Below are positions 27,520 to 35,067 of a DNA stretch of 64,000 nucleotides, piece by piece. Numbering within the stretch: position 1 is the stretch's first letter; each line of letters starts with the position of its first letter. The DNA is taken from assembly GCF_000196015.1 (NCBI RefSeq), contig NC_007974.2, forward strand, positions 1,178,001-1,242,000. The letters run 5' to 3'. Below the pieces are notes generated by a model. That model made no database searches. It was given only the letters and a program-made list of their open reading frames with translations, and had not been told where the DNA came from. Both the position numbers and the translations under genes were made by a program. The stretch is from Cupriavidus metallidurans CH34. Its GTDB lineage: Bacteria; Pseudomonadota; Gammaproteobacteria; Burkholderiales; Burkholderiaceae.

Positions 27520-27866
27520 CGAGGTCACCCGGGTTCGAGCGTCGGCATCCTCCGGCGCAGCCGGCCGACGAGTCATGAGTATTGCGCGAAATGCCCTTGA
27601 AAGAAATGGCCGGACTCATGTCTGATACATGGCCGATCCGGCCGAAACCACGACCCCGGTGTGCTGTCGTGCTACCATTGCGCGCCCGTGCCCCTCGCGG
27701 CCGGGCCCAGGCGATGCCGGGCGCTCGGGAGCCCGATCGGTATTGCCGGTTCCTGGGGCTTATTCAAAGCCTGTTGTCCACCAAGTCGGGTCTTGTCGCG
27801 TTGTGGGGAGTTCGCCACACGCCGGCCGTCGTATCGCGTCCGGCTTCCGGCCATTTCAGGAGATTT
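27520..27866. promoter_or_regulatory. Divergent region upstream of the arn operon
   Basis: It must carry the promoter of the seven-gene L-Ara4N operon. I looked for a PmrA/BasR-type direct repeat (CTTAAT-like halves 5 bp apart) and found none convincing; no clear -10/-35 pair was found either. AGGAG (27858-27862) lies four bases before the arnT ATG. Confidence 0.4.
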
Positions 27867-29609
27867 ATGCGTAGTTCCTCGCCCTCGCGTCACGACGGGC
27901 TGCCCCCGGGCATGATCGCCCCAGTGGTGCTGGTCGTCATCGCGGTATTGCTGGTCTGGTTCGGCACGCTCGATGCCCGCCACCTGCTACGCCCGGACGA
28001 GGGCCGATACGCAGAAATCTCGCGCGAAATGTTCGCCACGGGCGACTGGGTGACGATTCGCTATAACGCACTCAAGTACTTCGAGAAGCCCCCCTTCCAT
28101 ATGTGGGTGACGACGATCGGCTACGAACTGTTCGGCGTCGGAGACTGGCAAGCCCGGCTCGCCGTGGCGCTGTCCGGCCTTGTTGGTCTCGTGGTCACCA
28201 TGATGGCCGTAATCCGTTGGTATGGCGCGCGTGCCGGGCTGCTGGCCGGGCTGGCGTTGCTGGCCATGCCGATGTGGAGCGTCACCGGCCATTTCAATTC
28301 GCTGGACATGACCCTCTCGGGTGCGCTGGCGTGCGTGCTGGCCTTCATGCTGCTGGCCCAGCACCCCGATGCGTCGCCGGCGGCCCGCCGTGGCTGGATG
28401 CTGGCCTGCTGGGCGGCCATGGGGGTGGCGATCCTGACCAAGGGTCTGGTGGGCATCGCCCTGCCCGGCCTGGTGCTGGTGGTCTACACCCTCGTGACAC
28501 GCAACCTTGCCCTGTGGGGCCGCCTGCACCTGGTGAGCGGCATCCTCGCCATGCTCGTGGTCACCGTGCCCTGGTTCTGGCTGATTTCCTCGCGCAACCC
28601 CGAGTTTCCGCATTTCTTCTTTATCCACGAGCACTGGGATCGCTATACCTCGACCGTGCATTCGCGCAAGGGATCGATCTGGTATTTCGTACCGCTGCTG
28701 CTGGCCGGGACGCTGCCCTGGCTGGGCCTGACCCCGCGCATGTGGACCGCGGTGAGCGAGCGCGCTGGCGCGGTGCGCGGCATGGGCGCCAAGCCGTTCC
28801 AGCCCGCCCTGCTGGCATTCATCTGGTTCGCGGCGATCTTCGTGTTCTTCAGCCTGTCCGGCTCGAAGCTGCCCGGCTATATCGTGCCGGTGTTCCCGGC
28901 GCTGGCCATCCTGGTCGCCGTGGCGCTGGAACAGATCAACGAACGGTCGTGGCTGCGGCAGATCAATGCGGTCACGGTGCTGTCGGTGGCCGGCATCGTC
29001 GCTTCGCCGTTCGTCGCCACGCTCGGCAACGAGACCAACCCCAATGCCGTGTTCCGCGTCTTCGCCATCTACGTTGGCGTGGCGTTTGCCGTACTTTTGA
29101 TCGGAATGGTGCTGGCGCGCCGCCTGCTGCGCGCCTATGGTCTGCTGCCAAGCATCACCGCCTTCTCGCTCGCCTTCTTCCTGACCTGCACCATTGCCCT
29201 CATGGGCCACGAAGTGATGGGGCGCCGGGCATCAGGCGTCGACCTGGTGCCGGCCATCAAGGCCGTGCTCAAGGACGACATGCCGCTCTATGGCGTGGGT
29301 GTTCTGGATCACACGCTGCCGTTCTACCTGGGCCACACGCTGGTCATGGTGGCGGCCCCGGACGAACTCGAATTCGGCACCCAGCAGGAGCCGGACAAGT
29401 GGATTCCCACCATGGACGGCTTCATCGCCAAGTGGCGTGACGGCCAGCCGGCCCTCGGCATCATGTCTCCGGACACCTACGATAGTCTGGCGGCCAACCA
29501 CCTGCCGATGTACGTGGTGGCTCGCGACGTGCGCCGCGTGGTAGTCAGCAATTTCCCGCCGCCGGCCGCGCCGGCACCGTCGCCCAAGGACTCCAGAACC
29601 GCGCCATGA
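27867..29609 (+). CDS. arnT: ArnT-like lipid A L-Ara4N transferase (GT83/PMT family)
   Basis: 580 residues, an inner-membrane glycosyltransferase expected to move 4-amino-4-deoxy-L-arabinose from undecaprenyl phosphate to lipid A phosphates at the periplasmic face. The first periplasmic loop has HLLRPDEGRYAEISREM with the catalytic Asp-Glu, followed by WVTIRYNALKYFEKPPFHMW, the lipid carrier block. About 12 hydrophobic segments occupy residues 15-440, and a soluble C-terminal domain covers the rest. AGGAG precedes the ATG. It opens the arn operon and overlaps the next gene by ATGA. Confidence 0.9.
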   Translation: MRSSSPSRHDGLPPGMIAPVVLVVIAVLLVWFGTLDARHLLRPDEGRYAEISREMFATGDWVTIRYNALKYFEKPPFHMWVTTIGYELFGVGDWQARLAVALSGLVGLVVTMMAVIRWYGARAGLLAGLALLAMPMWSVTGHFNSLDMTLSGALACVLAFMLLAQHPDASPAARRGWMLACWAAMGVAILTKGLVGIALPGLVLVVYTLVTRNLALWGRLHLVSGILAMLVVTVPWFWLISSRNPEFPHFFFIHEHWDRYTSTVHSRKGSIWYFVPLLLAGTLPWLGLTPRMWTAVSERAGAVRGMGAKPFQPALLAFIWFAAIFVFFSLSGSKLPGYIVPVFPALAILVAVALEQINERSWLRQINAVTVLSVAGIVASPFVATLGNETNPNAVFRVFAIYVGVAFAVLLIGMVLARRLLRAYGLLPSITAFSLAFFLTCTIALMGHEVMGRRASGVDLVPAIKAVLKDDMPLYGVGVLDHTLPFYLGHTLVMVAAPDELEFGTQQEPDKWIPTMDGFIAKWRDGQPALGIMSPDTYDSLAANHLPMYVVARDVRRVVVSNFPPPAAPAPSPKDSRTAP

Positions 29610-29977
29610 CGCTATCGACCTTCGCCTTCATCTTTACCGGCGTGCTGCTCAACGCCTGCGCGCAGCTCCTGCTCAAGGCCGGTGTCAACGCCGTGGGCGC
29701 GATCACGATCGATCGCGCCACGCTGTTCACCACGGCTTTCCGCGTGCTGACCCAATGGCCGGTCATCGGCGGCCTGACCCTGTACGTGGTAAGCGTGGCG
29801 GTATGGATTGTCGGCCTGTCCCGTGTGGACGTGTCGATTGCCTACCCGATGCTCTCGCTCGGCTACGTGGTCAACGCCCTGGCGGCGTGGTGGCTGTTCG
29901 GTGAGATGATTGGCCCCTTGCGCGTCGCCGGCATCCTGCTGATACTGGCTGGCGTTTTCCTGATTGCCCGCTCCTGA
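29606..29977 (+). CDS. arnE: ArnE-like small multidrug-resistance-type flippase subunit
   Basis: 123 residues with four hydrophobic helices of the EamA/SMR type. It contains NACAQLLLKAGVNAVG in helix 1, and SRVDVSIAYPMLSLGYVVNALAAWWLFGE spanning helices 3-4. In enterobacteria ArnE and ArnF together flip undecaprenyl-phosphate-L-Ara4N. Here only one such gene is present, so it would work as a homodimer or with a partner elsewhere. The start overlaps the arnT stop (ATGA), and arnB starts 5 bp after its stop. Confidence 0.8.
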   Translation: MTLSTFAFIFTGVLLNACAQLLLKAGVNAVGAITIDRATLFTTAFRVLTQWPVIGGLTLYVVSVAVWIVGLSRVDVSIAYPMLSLGYVVNALAAWWLFGEMIGPLRVAGILLILAGVFLIARS

Positions 29978-29982
29978 CGATC

Positions 29983-31158
29983 ATGACTGCTTCCGCTCCG
30001 CAGGATTTCCTGCCGTTCGTCCGCCCAAATATTGACGATGCCACCATAGCCGAAGTCGGCAAGGTGCTGGCATCCGGCTGGATCACGTCCGGACCCAAGG
30101 TGCAGGCGTTCGAGGCCACGCTGTCCGATCTGTTCGGCGGCCGCCCCGTGCGCACGTTCTCCAACGGCTCGGCAACGATGGAAATCGCGCTGCGCATCGC
30201 CGACATCGGCCCCGGCGACGAAGTCATCACCACGCCAATCACCTGGGTCGCCACGGCAAACGTGGTCCTGACGGTTGGCGCCCGTCCGGTCTTCGTCGAT
30301 ATCGATCCGCGCACGCGCAATATCGACCTGGATGCCGTAGAAGCCGCCATCACGCCGCGCACGCGAGCCATCATCCCGGTCTACCTGTCCGGTCTGCCGG
30401 TCGACATGGACCGCCTCTACGCCATCGCGAAGCGCCATAACCTGCGTGTGATCGAAGATGCCGCGCAGGCTATCGACTCGCGCTGGCGCGGCCAGCGCAT
30501 CGGCGCATTTGGCGATCTGGTCAGCTTCAGCTTCCAGGCCAACAAGAACATCACCACGATCGAGGGCGGCTGCCTCGTCATGAACTCGCCCGAGGAAGCG
30601 CAGCGCGCGGAGCGCCTGCGGCTGCAAGGCGTGATCCGCACCGGCATGGACGGCATGGACGTCGAGGAGCCGGGCGGCAAGTTCAACCTGACCGACGTCA
30701 ACGCTGCCATTGGGCTGGCCCAGCTCCAGCATCTGGACGCGATCACCGCACGCCGCGCCGAACTGGCCGAGACCTATTTCCGCTGCGCCGCCAACGCCGG
30801 ACTGGCCGATCTCGGTATCGAACTGCCGCTGCCGCGCGACCCGGACGTGGCTACCACCAACTGGCACATGTTCCAGGTGGTGCTGCCGACCGACCGCCTG
30901 CGTGGCGGCGCCGCGGAAGCGCGCAAGCACGTCATGGAGTCGATGCGCGAGTCAGGCATCGGCACTGGCGTGCATTACCCACCGGTTCACCTGTTTACTT
31001 ACTTCCGCTCCCTGGGCTGGCGCGAAGGCATGCTGCCGCATGCCGAGCGCATTGGCCGCGGCATCGTCACGCTGCCGATGTTCCCCGCCATGCAGACAGC
31101 CGACGTGGAGCGGGTTTGCGCAACTCTAAGCGAAACATGCAAACGCCTCTCTCTCTAA
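29983..31158 (+). CDS. arnB: UDP-L-Ara4O aminotransferase
   Basis: A 391-residue PLP enzyme of the DegT/DnrJ/EryC1 family that transfers the glutamate amino group to UDP-4-keto-pentose. The PLP lysine is Lys188 in SFQANKNITTIEGG. VIEDAAQAIDSRW carries the PLP-stacking Asp and Gln. VHYPPVHLFTYFRSLGWREGMLP near the C-terminus is ArnB-specific. It overlaps arnC by 22 bp. Confidence 0.95.
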   Translation: MTASAPQDFLPFVRPNIDDATIAEVGKVLASGWITSGPKVQAFEATLSDLFGGRPVRTFSNGSATMEIALRIADIGPGDEVITTPITWVATANVVLTVGARPVFVDIDPRTRNIDLDAVEAAITPRTRAIIPVYLSGLPVDMDRLYAIAKRHNLRVIEDAAQAIDSRWRGQRIGAFGDLVSFSFQANKNITTIEGGCLVMNSPEEAQRAERLRLQGVIRTGMDGMDVEEPGGKFNLTDVNAAIGLAQLQHLDAITARRAELAETYFRCAANAGLADLGIELPLPRDPDVATTNWHMFQVVLPTDRLRGGAAEARKHVMESMRESGIGTGVHYPPVHLFTYFRSLGWREGMLPHAERIGRGIVTLPMFPAMQTADVERVCATLSETCKRLSL

Positions 31159-32138
31159 GCTCCGTCGAGGTCTCGGTCGTCATCCCCGTCTACAACGAGG
31201 AGGGTGGCCTGCAGGCGCTGTTCGACCGCGTCTATCCGGCGCTGGACAGCCTGGGCGAATCCTACGAGGTCATCTTCGTCAATGACGGCAGCGTCGACCG
31301 CTCGCCGCAGATGCTGGCCGCGCAGTTCCACAAGCGCCCGGACGTGACCCGGGTCATCCTGTTCAACGGCAACTTTGGCCAGCACATGGCCATCCTGGCC
31401 GGCTTCGAGCACACGCGCGGACGCATCGTGATCACGCTCGACGCCGACCTGCAGAACCCGCCCGAGGAAATCCCCCGGCTGGTGGCCGAGATGCGCAAGG
31501 GCCATGACTACGTCGGCACGATTCGCCGCCAGCGTAACGACTCCGCGTTCCGCCGCTACGCGTCGCGCGCGATGAACCGCCTGCGCGAGAAGATCACGAA
31601 GATCAAGATGACGGACCAGGGCTGCATGTTGCGCGCCTACGATCGCAACGTCATCGACACGATCAATGCGTGCCGCGAAGTCAACACGTTCATTCCCGCG
31701 CTGGCCTACACGTTCTCGTCGAACCCGGTGGAGATCGAGGTCGGCCACGAGCAGCGCCACGCTGGCGAGTCAAAGTATTCGCTCTACCAACTGATCCGCC
31801 TGAACTTCGACTTGGTCACCGGCTTCTCGATCGTGCCGCTGCAATGGTTCTCGGCGATCGGCACGGTGCTGTCGATCTCTTCGGCCGGACTGTTCGTGAT
31901 CCTGCTGATTCGCCGCTTCCTGCTCGGCTCTGAAGTCCAGGGTGTGTTCACGCTGTTCGCACTCAACTTCTTCCTGGTCGGCATCATGCTGTTCGGCATC
32001 GGCCTGCTGGGTGAGTACGTCGGCCGGATCTATCAGGAAGTGCGCGACCGCCCGCGCTACCGCATCCAGGCGGTGCTTGAGCGTGACCCCCGTGACCCGA
32101 AGACCGACAACGCAGCGGAGGCCTCGTGCGCGCAGTAG
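31137..32138 (+). CDS. arnC: Undecaprenyl-phosphate Ara4FN transferase
   Basis: 333 residues, GT2 fold. VSVVIPVYNEEGGLQALF starts the catalytic domain, VIFVNDGSVDRS and LDADLQNPPEEIP carry the metal and nucleotide Asp residues, and two C-terminal membrane helices anchor it (FDLVTGFSIVPLQWF and LNFFLVGIMLFGIGLLGEYV). It loads formylated Ara4N onto undecaprenyl phosphate on the cytoplasmic face. An alternative start 7 codons earlier would deepen the overlap with arnB; the 31137 ATG is preferred. Confidence 0.94.
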   Translation: MQTPLSLSSVEVSVVIPVYNEEGGLQALFDRVYPALDSLGESYEVIFVNDGSVDRSPQMLAAQFHKRPDVTRVILFNGNFGQHMAILAGFEHTRGRIVITLDADLQNPPEEIPRLVAEMRKGHDYVGTIRRQRNDSAFRRYASRAMNRLREKITKIKMTDQGCMLRAYDRNVIDTINACREVNTFIPALAYTFSSNPVEIEVGHEQRHAGESKYSLYQLIRLNFDLVTGFSIVPLQWFSAIGTVLSISSAGLFVILLIRRFLLGSEVQGVFTLFALNFFLVGIMLFGIGLLGEYVGRIYQEVRDRPRYRIQAVLERDPRDPKTDNAAEASCAQ

Positions 32139-33052
32139 TCTTTGCCTACCATAACGTCGGTGACCGCTGCCTGCGCGTGCTGCACGCGCGCGGTGTGGAC
32201 GTGGCGCTGGTCGTCACGCACCGCGACCGACCCGACGAGAACATCTGGTTCCGCCGCGTGGCCGACACGGCCGCTGAACTGAACCTGTCGTTCCTCTATG
32301 GCGAGGACCCGACCGACCCGGCATTGGCCGAAGCCGTTCGCGCCGCGAAGCCCGATGTCATTTTCTCGTTCTACTACCGGTCGATGATCCCGGCTGACCT
32401 GCTGGCCGTGGCGCCGCAGGGCGCCTTCAACATGCATGGTTCGCTGCTGCCGAAGTATCGCGGTCGCGTGCCGGTGAACTGGGCCGTGCTGCGCGGCGAG
32501 GAAGAAACCGGCGCCACGCTGCACGCGATGGAAGCCAAGCCCGACGCCGGCTATATCGTCGACCAGACGTCGGTGCCAATCCTGCCGGACGACACGGCCG
32601 GCGAGGTCTTCGAGAAGGTCACCGTCGCCGCCGAGCAAACGCTGTGGCGCGCGCTGCCCGCCATGATGGCCGGCCAGACGCCCAAGCGTCCCAATGTGCT
32701 CTCCGAGGGCAGCTATTTCTCGGGACGCAAACCCGAGGACGGCCGTATCGATTTCAGCCAACCGGCAGCAGCGGTCTACAATTTGATCCGCGCGGTCGCG
32801 CCCCCCTATCCGGGCGCATTCACCGATATCGGCGGTCGTCGCTTCATCGTCGCCCAGGCACGCCGTCTGGAATCGTCGAGCGTGCCGGCGGGCCTGCAGC
32901 CTGGCCTGCATGTCGTGGATGGACGTATCGTGGCGGTCGGCGGCGACGGCGGAGCCATCCGCGTGACGCAGTTGCTCGAAGGTCCGAACGCCGACAACGC
33001 GAGCCCGGTATCTGTACAAGTATTCCAAAACATCATTACTGCGAAGTCCTAA
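32126..33052 (+). CDS. UDP-L-Ara4N formyltransferase (ArnA N-terminal half)
   Basis: A 308-residue stand-alone formyltransferase equivalent to the first domain of E. coli ArnA. The catalytic triad is present: Asn and His in FNMHGSLLPKYRGRVPVNWA and Asp in PDAGYIVDQ. It uses 10-formyl-tetrahydrofolate. The start is GTG at 32126, overlapping the end of arnC by 13 bp. Only 11 bp separate it from the dehydrogenase half, so in this organism ArnA is encoded as two polypeptides. Confidence 0.92.
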   Translation: MRAVVFAYHNVGDRCLRVLHARGVDVALVVTHRDRPDENIWFRRVADTAAELNLSFLYGEDPTDPALAEAVRAAKPDVIFSFYYRSMIPADLLAVAPQGAFNMHGSLLPKYRGRVPVNWAVLRGEEETGATLHAMEAKPDAGYIVDQTSVPILPDDTAGEVFEKVTVAAEQTLWRALPAMMAGQTPKRPNVLSEGSYFSGRKPEDGRIDFSQPAAAVYNLIRAVAPPYPGAFTDIGGRRFIVAQARRLESSSVPAGLQPGLHVVDGRIVAVGGDGGAIRVTQLLEGPNADNASPVSVQVFQNIITAKS

Positions 33053-33063
33053 GAGGAAAACCG

Positions 33064-34116
33064 ATGAAAAAGGTCCTGATTCTTGGCGTCAATGGCTTCA
33101 TCGGCCACCATCTGACGCGCCGCATCCTGGAAACGACGCAATGGGAGGTCTACGGCATGGATATGTCGTCGGACCGCCTGGGCGATCTGGTGAACCACCC
33201 ACGCATGCACTTCTTCGAGGGTGACATCACCATCAACAAGGAGTGGATCGAGTACAACATCCGCAAGTGCGATGTGGTGCTGCCGCTGGTGGCCATCGCC
33301 ACGCCGGCCACGTACGTGCGCGAGCCGCTGCGCGTGTTCGAACTGGACTTCGAGGCCAACCTGCCGATCGTGCGCGCCGCGGTGAAGTACGGCAAGCATC
33401 TGGTGTTCCCGTCGACCTCGGAGGTGTACGGCATGTGCGCCGACGAAGAGTTCGACCCGGAAGCCTCGCCGCTGATCTACGGCCCGATCAACAAGCCGCG
33501 CTGGATCTACGCCTGCTCCAAGCAGCTGATGGACCGCGTGATCCACGCCTACGGGATGCAGGAAGGGCTGAACTACACGTTGTTCCGTCCGTTCAACTGG
33601 ATCGGCGCCGGGCTGGACTCGATTTTCGAATCGAAGGAAGGTTCGTCGCGGGTGGTCACGCAGTTCCTGGGCCATATCGTGCGTGGCGAGCCGATCAAGC
33701 TGGTGGACGGTGGCGCGCAGCAGCGTGCGTTCGCCGATATTTCGGACGGCATCTCGGCGCTGATGCGCATCATCGAGAACAAGGACGGCGTGGCCAACGG
33801 CAAGATCTTCAACATTGGCAACCCGGGCAACATCCACTCGGTGCGTGAGCTGGCCGAGATGATGCTGAAGATGGCGGCCGAGTATCCGGAGTACGCCGAG
33901 GAAGCGCGCAAGACGAAGATCGTGGAGACGTCGTCGGGCGACTTCTACGGCAAGGGCTATCAGGACGTGCAGCACCGCGTGCCGAAGATCGACAACACGA
34001 TCGGGGAACTGGGCTGGAAGCCGGAGGTGTCGATGGAGCAGGCGCTGCGCCGCATCTTCGAGGCGTATCGCGACAAGGTCGTCGAGGCACGCACGCTGGT
34101 GGACGCGGACAACTGA
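33064..34116 (+). CDS. UDP-glucuronic acid oxidative decarboxylase (ArnA C-terminal half)
   Basis: 350 residues of SDR type. The NAD motif ILGVNGFIGHHLTRRIL starts at residue 5. The active-site residues match ArnA: Ser-Glu in FPSTSEVYGM and Tyr-x3-Lys in WIYACSKQLMD. It converts UDP-GlcA to the 4-keto-pentose used by ArnB. AGAGGA lies before the ATG. In enterobacteria this domain is fused behind the formyltransferase; here it is separate, with arnD 7 bp downstream. Confidence 0.94.
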   Translation: MKKVLILGVNGFIGHHLTRRILETTQWEVYGMDMSSDRLGDLVNHPRMHFFEGDITINKEWIEYNIRKCDVVLPLVAIATPATYVREPLRVFELDFEANLPIVRAAVKYGKHLVFPSTSEVYGMCADEEFDPEASPLIYGPINKPRWIYACSKQLMDRVIHAYGMQEGLNYTLFRPFNWIGAGLDSIFESKEGSSRVVTQFLGHIVRGEPIKLVDGGAQQRAFADISDGISALMRIIENKDGVANGKIFNIGNPGNIHSVRELAEMMLKMAAEYPEYAEEARKTKIVETSSGDFYGKGYQDVQHRVPKIDNTIGELGWKPEVSMEQALRRIFEAYRDKVVEARTLVDADN

Positions 34117-34123
34117 TCGCTTC

Positions 34124-35014
34124 ATGGCACGCATTGCGCTCAAGGTAGACGTGGACACGCTGCGCGGCACGCGCGAAGGCGTGCCCGCGCTGCTGTCCAT
34201 GCTGTCCGCCGCCGAGGCGGAAGCCACGTTCCTGTTCAGCCTCGGCCCGGATCACACGGGCTGGGCGCTGCGCCGGGTGTTCCGTCCCGGTTTCCTGAAG
34301 AAGGTCTCGCGGACTTCCGTGGTGTCGAACTACGGCCTGCGCACGCTGATGTACGGCGTGCTGCTGCCGGGGCCCGACATCGGCCGCAAGGGCGCTGCCG
34401 AAATGCGTGCGGCCGCCGCAGCGGGCCACGAGTGCGGCATCCACACCTGGGACCACGTCTACTGGCAGGACAACGTGCGCGAGCGCGATGCGGCCTGGAC
34501 GCGCCGACAGATGCAGCAATCGTTCGAGCGCTTCACCGATATCTTCGGTGCCGCCCCGACGACGCATGGCGCGGCCGGCTGGCAGATGAACAACGAGGCG
34601 TTTCGCCAGATCGACGACTGGGGCATGGTCTACGCGTCCGATGGCCGCGGGACGGCGCCCTACATTCCGACGGTCGATGGCAAGGCCTGCCGCCACGTGC
34701 AGATGCCGACCACGCTGCCGACGCTCGACGAGCTGATCGGTGTGGACGACCTGACCGAAGACAACGTGCACAAAGCCGTGCTCAAGCTGACCGAGGGCGA
34801 CGGCGACCACATTTTCACGCTCCATACAGAGCTGGAAGGCGGAAAGCTGGCGCCGGTATTCAAGCGACTGCTGTCAGGCTGGCGCGCGCAAGGTCACCAG
34901 CTTGTGTCGATGGCAACGTATTACCAGCACATCGATCGCAGCGACCTGCCGCAAATGCCCGTTACCTGGGGTGAAATCCCGGGCCGAAGCGGCGAACTGA
35001 TTATTCAGCCCTGA
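34124..35014 (+). CDS. arnD: 4-deoxy-4-formamido-Ara4N-phosphoundecaprenol deformylase
   Basis: 296 residues of the polysaccharide deacetylase (NodB) fold. ALKVDVDTLRGTREGVPALL has the metal/catalytic Asp pair, and AAGHECGIHTWDHVYWQ carries the His-x4-His type metal site. Later are APTTHGAAGWQMN and FTLHTELEGGKLAPVFKRLL. It removes the formyl group after ArnC and so drives the pathway before flipping. It is the last gene of the operon; a GC hairpin follows. Confidence 0.94.
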   Translation: MARIALKVDVDTLRGTREGVPALLSMLSAAEAEATFLFSLGPDHTGWALRRVFRPGFLKKVSRTSVVSNYGLRTLMYGVLLPGPDIGRKGAAEMRAAAAAGHECGIHTWDHVYWQDNVRERDAAWTRRQMQQSFERFTDIFGAAPTTHGAAGWQMNNEAFRQIDDWGMVYASDGRGTAPYIPTVDGKACRHVQMPTTLPTLDELIGVDDLTEDNVHKAVLKLTEGDGDHIFTLHTELEGGKLAPVFKRLLSGWRAQGHQLVSMATYYQHIDRSDLPQMPVTWGEIPGRSGELIIQP

Positions 35015-35018
35015 TTTC

Positions 35019-35045
35019 TCGCGCTCCCCATGCAGGGGAGCGCGA
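35019..35045. terminator. Hairpin between arnD and zntA
   Basis: TCGCGCTCCCC and GGGGAGCGCGA form an 11-bp perfect stem with a 5-nt loop, placed between two convergent stop codons. T residues are lacking, so strength is uncertain. Confidence 0.6.
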
Positions 35046-35067
35046 TCCTCGACTCAGCCACAGGCCG

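Noticed and set aside
27520..27866. PmrA/BasR box controlling the arn operon
   Set aside because: No pair of CTTAAT-like halves with the required spacing was found.
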